Assembly (NCBI GenBank): GCA_030151845.1
Contig: JASLCM010000072.1
Location: 1-11,653 of the forward strand
DNA: 11,653 bases
Origin: Bacteroides sp.
Lineage (GTDB): Bacteria; Bacteroidota; Bacteroidia; Bacteroidales; Bacteroidaceae
Direction of reading: 5' to 3'
Below, in pieces: positions 11,194 to 11,653 of the stretch (position 1 is its first letter; the number at the start of each line of letters is the position of its first letter). A program made the translations under genes and the position numbers. The notes under the pieces are model-generated. The model was given only the letters and a program-made list of their open reading frames with translations. It made no database searches and had not been told where the DNA came from.

Positions 11194-11653
11194 ATGAAAA
11201 AGATAGGTGTTGTTTACTTTTTAGCGTTTTTCTGTTCTCTATTTTTATTTACAGGATGTAAAGAAAAGGAGATAGACTTCCACAATCCAGATGTAAAAGT
11301 GTTTGTTAAGCAGCTAAAAGCTGGAAAGTATAAAACACTAAGTCCAGAAGGATTTGTAGAAGTTCCTAAATTTAAGGAAGAGGATATACCTAAACTATTA
11401 AAATATGCCGATGACTTGACTATTATTCCTACCTTTCCATTACCCCCTGTCTCGTCTTATGTTGCAGGTGGCACTATACGATTAGGCGAATCCCTTCTTT
11501 GGATCGTTGAGTATATTCGTTTGGGACATTATCCCTCTTTAGGGTGTAAAATGGTAAGAGCCAATGCCGATGACTATGAAGGTATTTACTTTCTAACCGA
11601 TGAGGAGGTTCTTGATGCAGTGGCGCATTACCGTAGATGGTGGGAAACACGCT
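11194..11653 (+). CDS. Bacteroidales lipoprotein (DUF4943-like), 3' end outside window
   Basis: ATG at 11194 opens a frame that runs past the window end (153 codons visible). It has a typical lipoprotein signal: MKK, hydrophobic core, and lipobox LFTGC with Cys22; the following KEKE is positively and negatively charged rather than the usual export signal. The mature part contains 'FHNPDVKVFVKQLKAGKY', 'VEVPKFKEEDIPKLLKYA', 'IIPTFPLPPVSSY', 'RLGESLLWIVEYIRLGHYP' and 'GIYFLTDEEVLDAVAHYRRWW'. From memory this resembles DUF4943 proteins of Bacteroidales, which are small lipoproteins of unknown function. I am not certain of the number. The mature part looks soluble, so the protein is probably a membrane-anchored periplasmic one. 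A weak -7-like TTAGTTTG at 11174-11181 precedes it by 12 bp, which is too close to be convincing. Confidence 0.75.
   Translation, partial: MKKIGVVYFLAFFCSLFLFTGCKEKEIDFHNPDVKVFVKQLKAGKYKTLSPEGFVEVPKFKEEDIPKLLKYADDLTIIPTFPLPPVSSYVAGGTIRLGESLLWIVEYIRLGHYPSLGCKMVRANADDYEGIYFLTDEEVLDAVAHYRRWWETR

Noticed and set aside
1..11653. tRNA or rRNA genes, CRISPR arrays, transposases, phage genes or defence systems
   Set aside because: No cloverleaf, spaced direct-repeat array or matching protein signature was found on either strand.

Overview
The window looks like a piece of a Bacteroidales (phylum Bacteroidota) chromosome. It is AT-rich. Several promoters carry the Bacteroidota-type -7 box TAnnTTTG, and Shine-Dalgarno sites are scarce. 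The lineage-typical genes are a fimbrillin-like lipoprotein, DUF4468 and DUF4783 proteins, a FadL/OmpP1 porin and small Bacteroidales lipoproteins. I cannot name the genus. I see no phage, transposase, CRISPR, tRNA or rRNA gene.

Layout. Positions 1-499 hold the 5' part of a fimbrillin-like lipoprotein gene (minus strand, cut by the window edge). Next is ansA, a type I asparaginase gene (739-1785, minus), with its own promoter and a probable terminator. A compact minus-strand cluster runs from 5979 down to a terminator at 1961-1996: ldhA-type D-lactate dehydrogenase, pdxH, a metallo-beta-lactamase-fold hydrolase, a secreted DUF4468/flavin-reductase-like protein, and a glyoxalase-fold (VOC) protein. 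The gaps are only 20, 17, 4 and about 6 nt, so this is probably one operon. A FadL-type outer-membrane transporter gene (6194-7654, plus) diverges from it across a promoter region with two palindromes. After a 389-bp gene-free stretch rich in inverted repeats comes the queuosine-precursor pair yhhQ-queF (8044-9191). It converges on rlmH (minus, 9197-9670). A DUF4783 gene and nadC (overlapping by 20 bp, 9768-10989) are transcribed divergently from rlmH. A strong terminator follows, then a hairpin and the 5' part of a lipoprotein gene (11194 to the edge).

Two observations stand out. First, directly before yhhQ, at 8011-8040, the sequence can be laid base by base on the preQ1-I riboswitch plan: a short P1, a CTTG/CAAG pseudoknot, the ligand-pairing C, and an A-rich tail. 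It ends three bases before the ATG, so it should act on translation of a transporter in the same pathway. The longer GTG-initiated reading of yhhQ begins inside this aptamer and is almost certainly wrong. Second, the DUF4468 gene encodes a secreted protein whose C-terminal half looks like an FMN-binding flavin-reductase domain. That domain is cut by an in-frame TGA, yet the same frame continues for 38 sense codons that look like the missing domain end. This is a recent nonsense mutation, readthrough, or a sequence error.

Themes. yhhQ, queF and rlmH all serve RNA modification. ldhA, pdxH, nadC and ansA are central, cofactor and amino-acid metabolism. The fimbrillin-like protein, the FadL protein, DUF4468, DUF4783 and the last lipoprotein are envelope proteins. 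Annotated starts were moved downstream for four genes (the DUF4468 gene, the MBL gene, yhhQ and rlmH), with reasons given in each entry.
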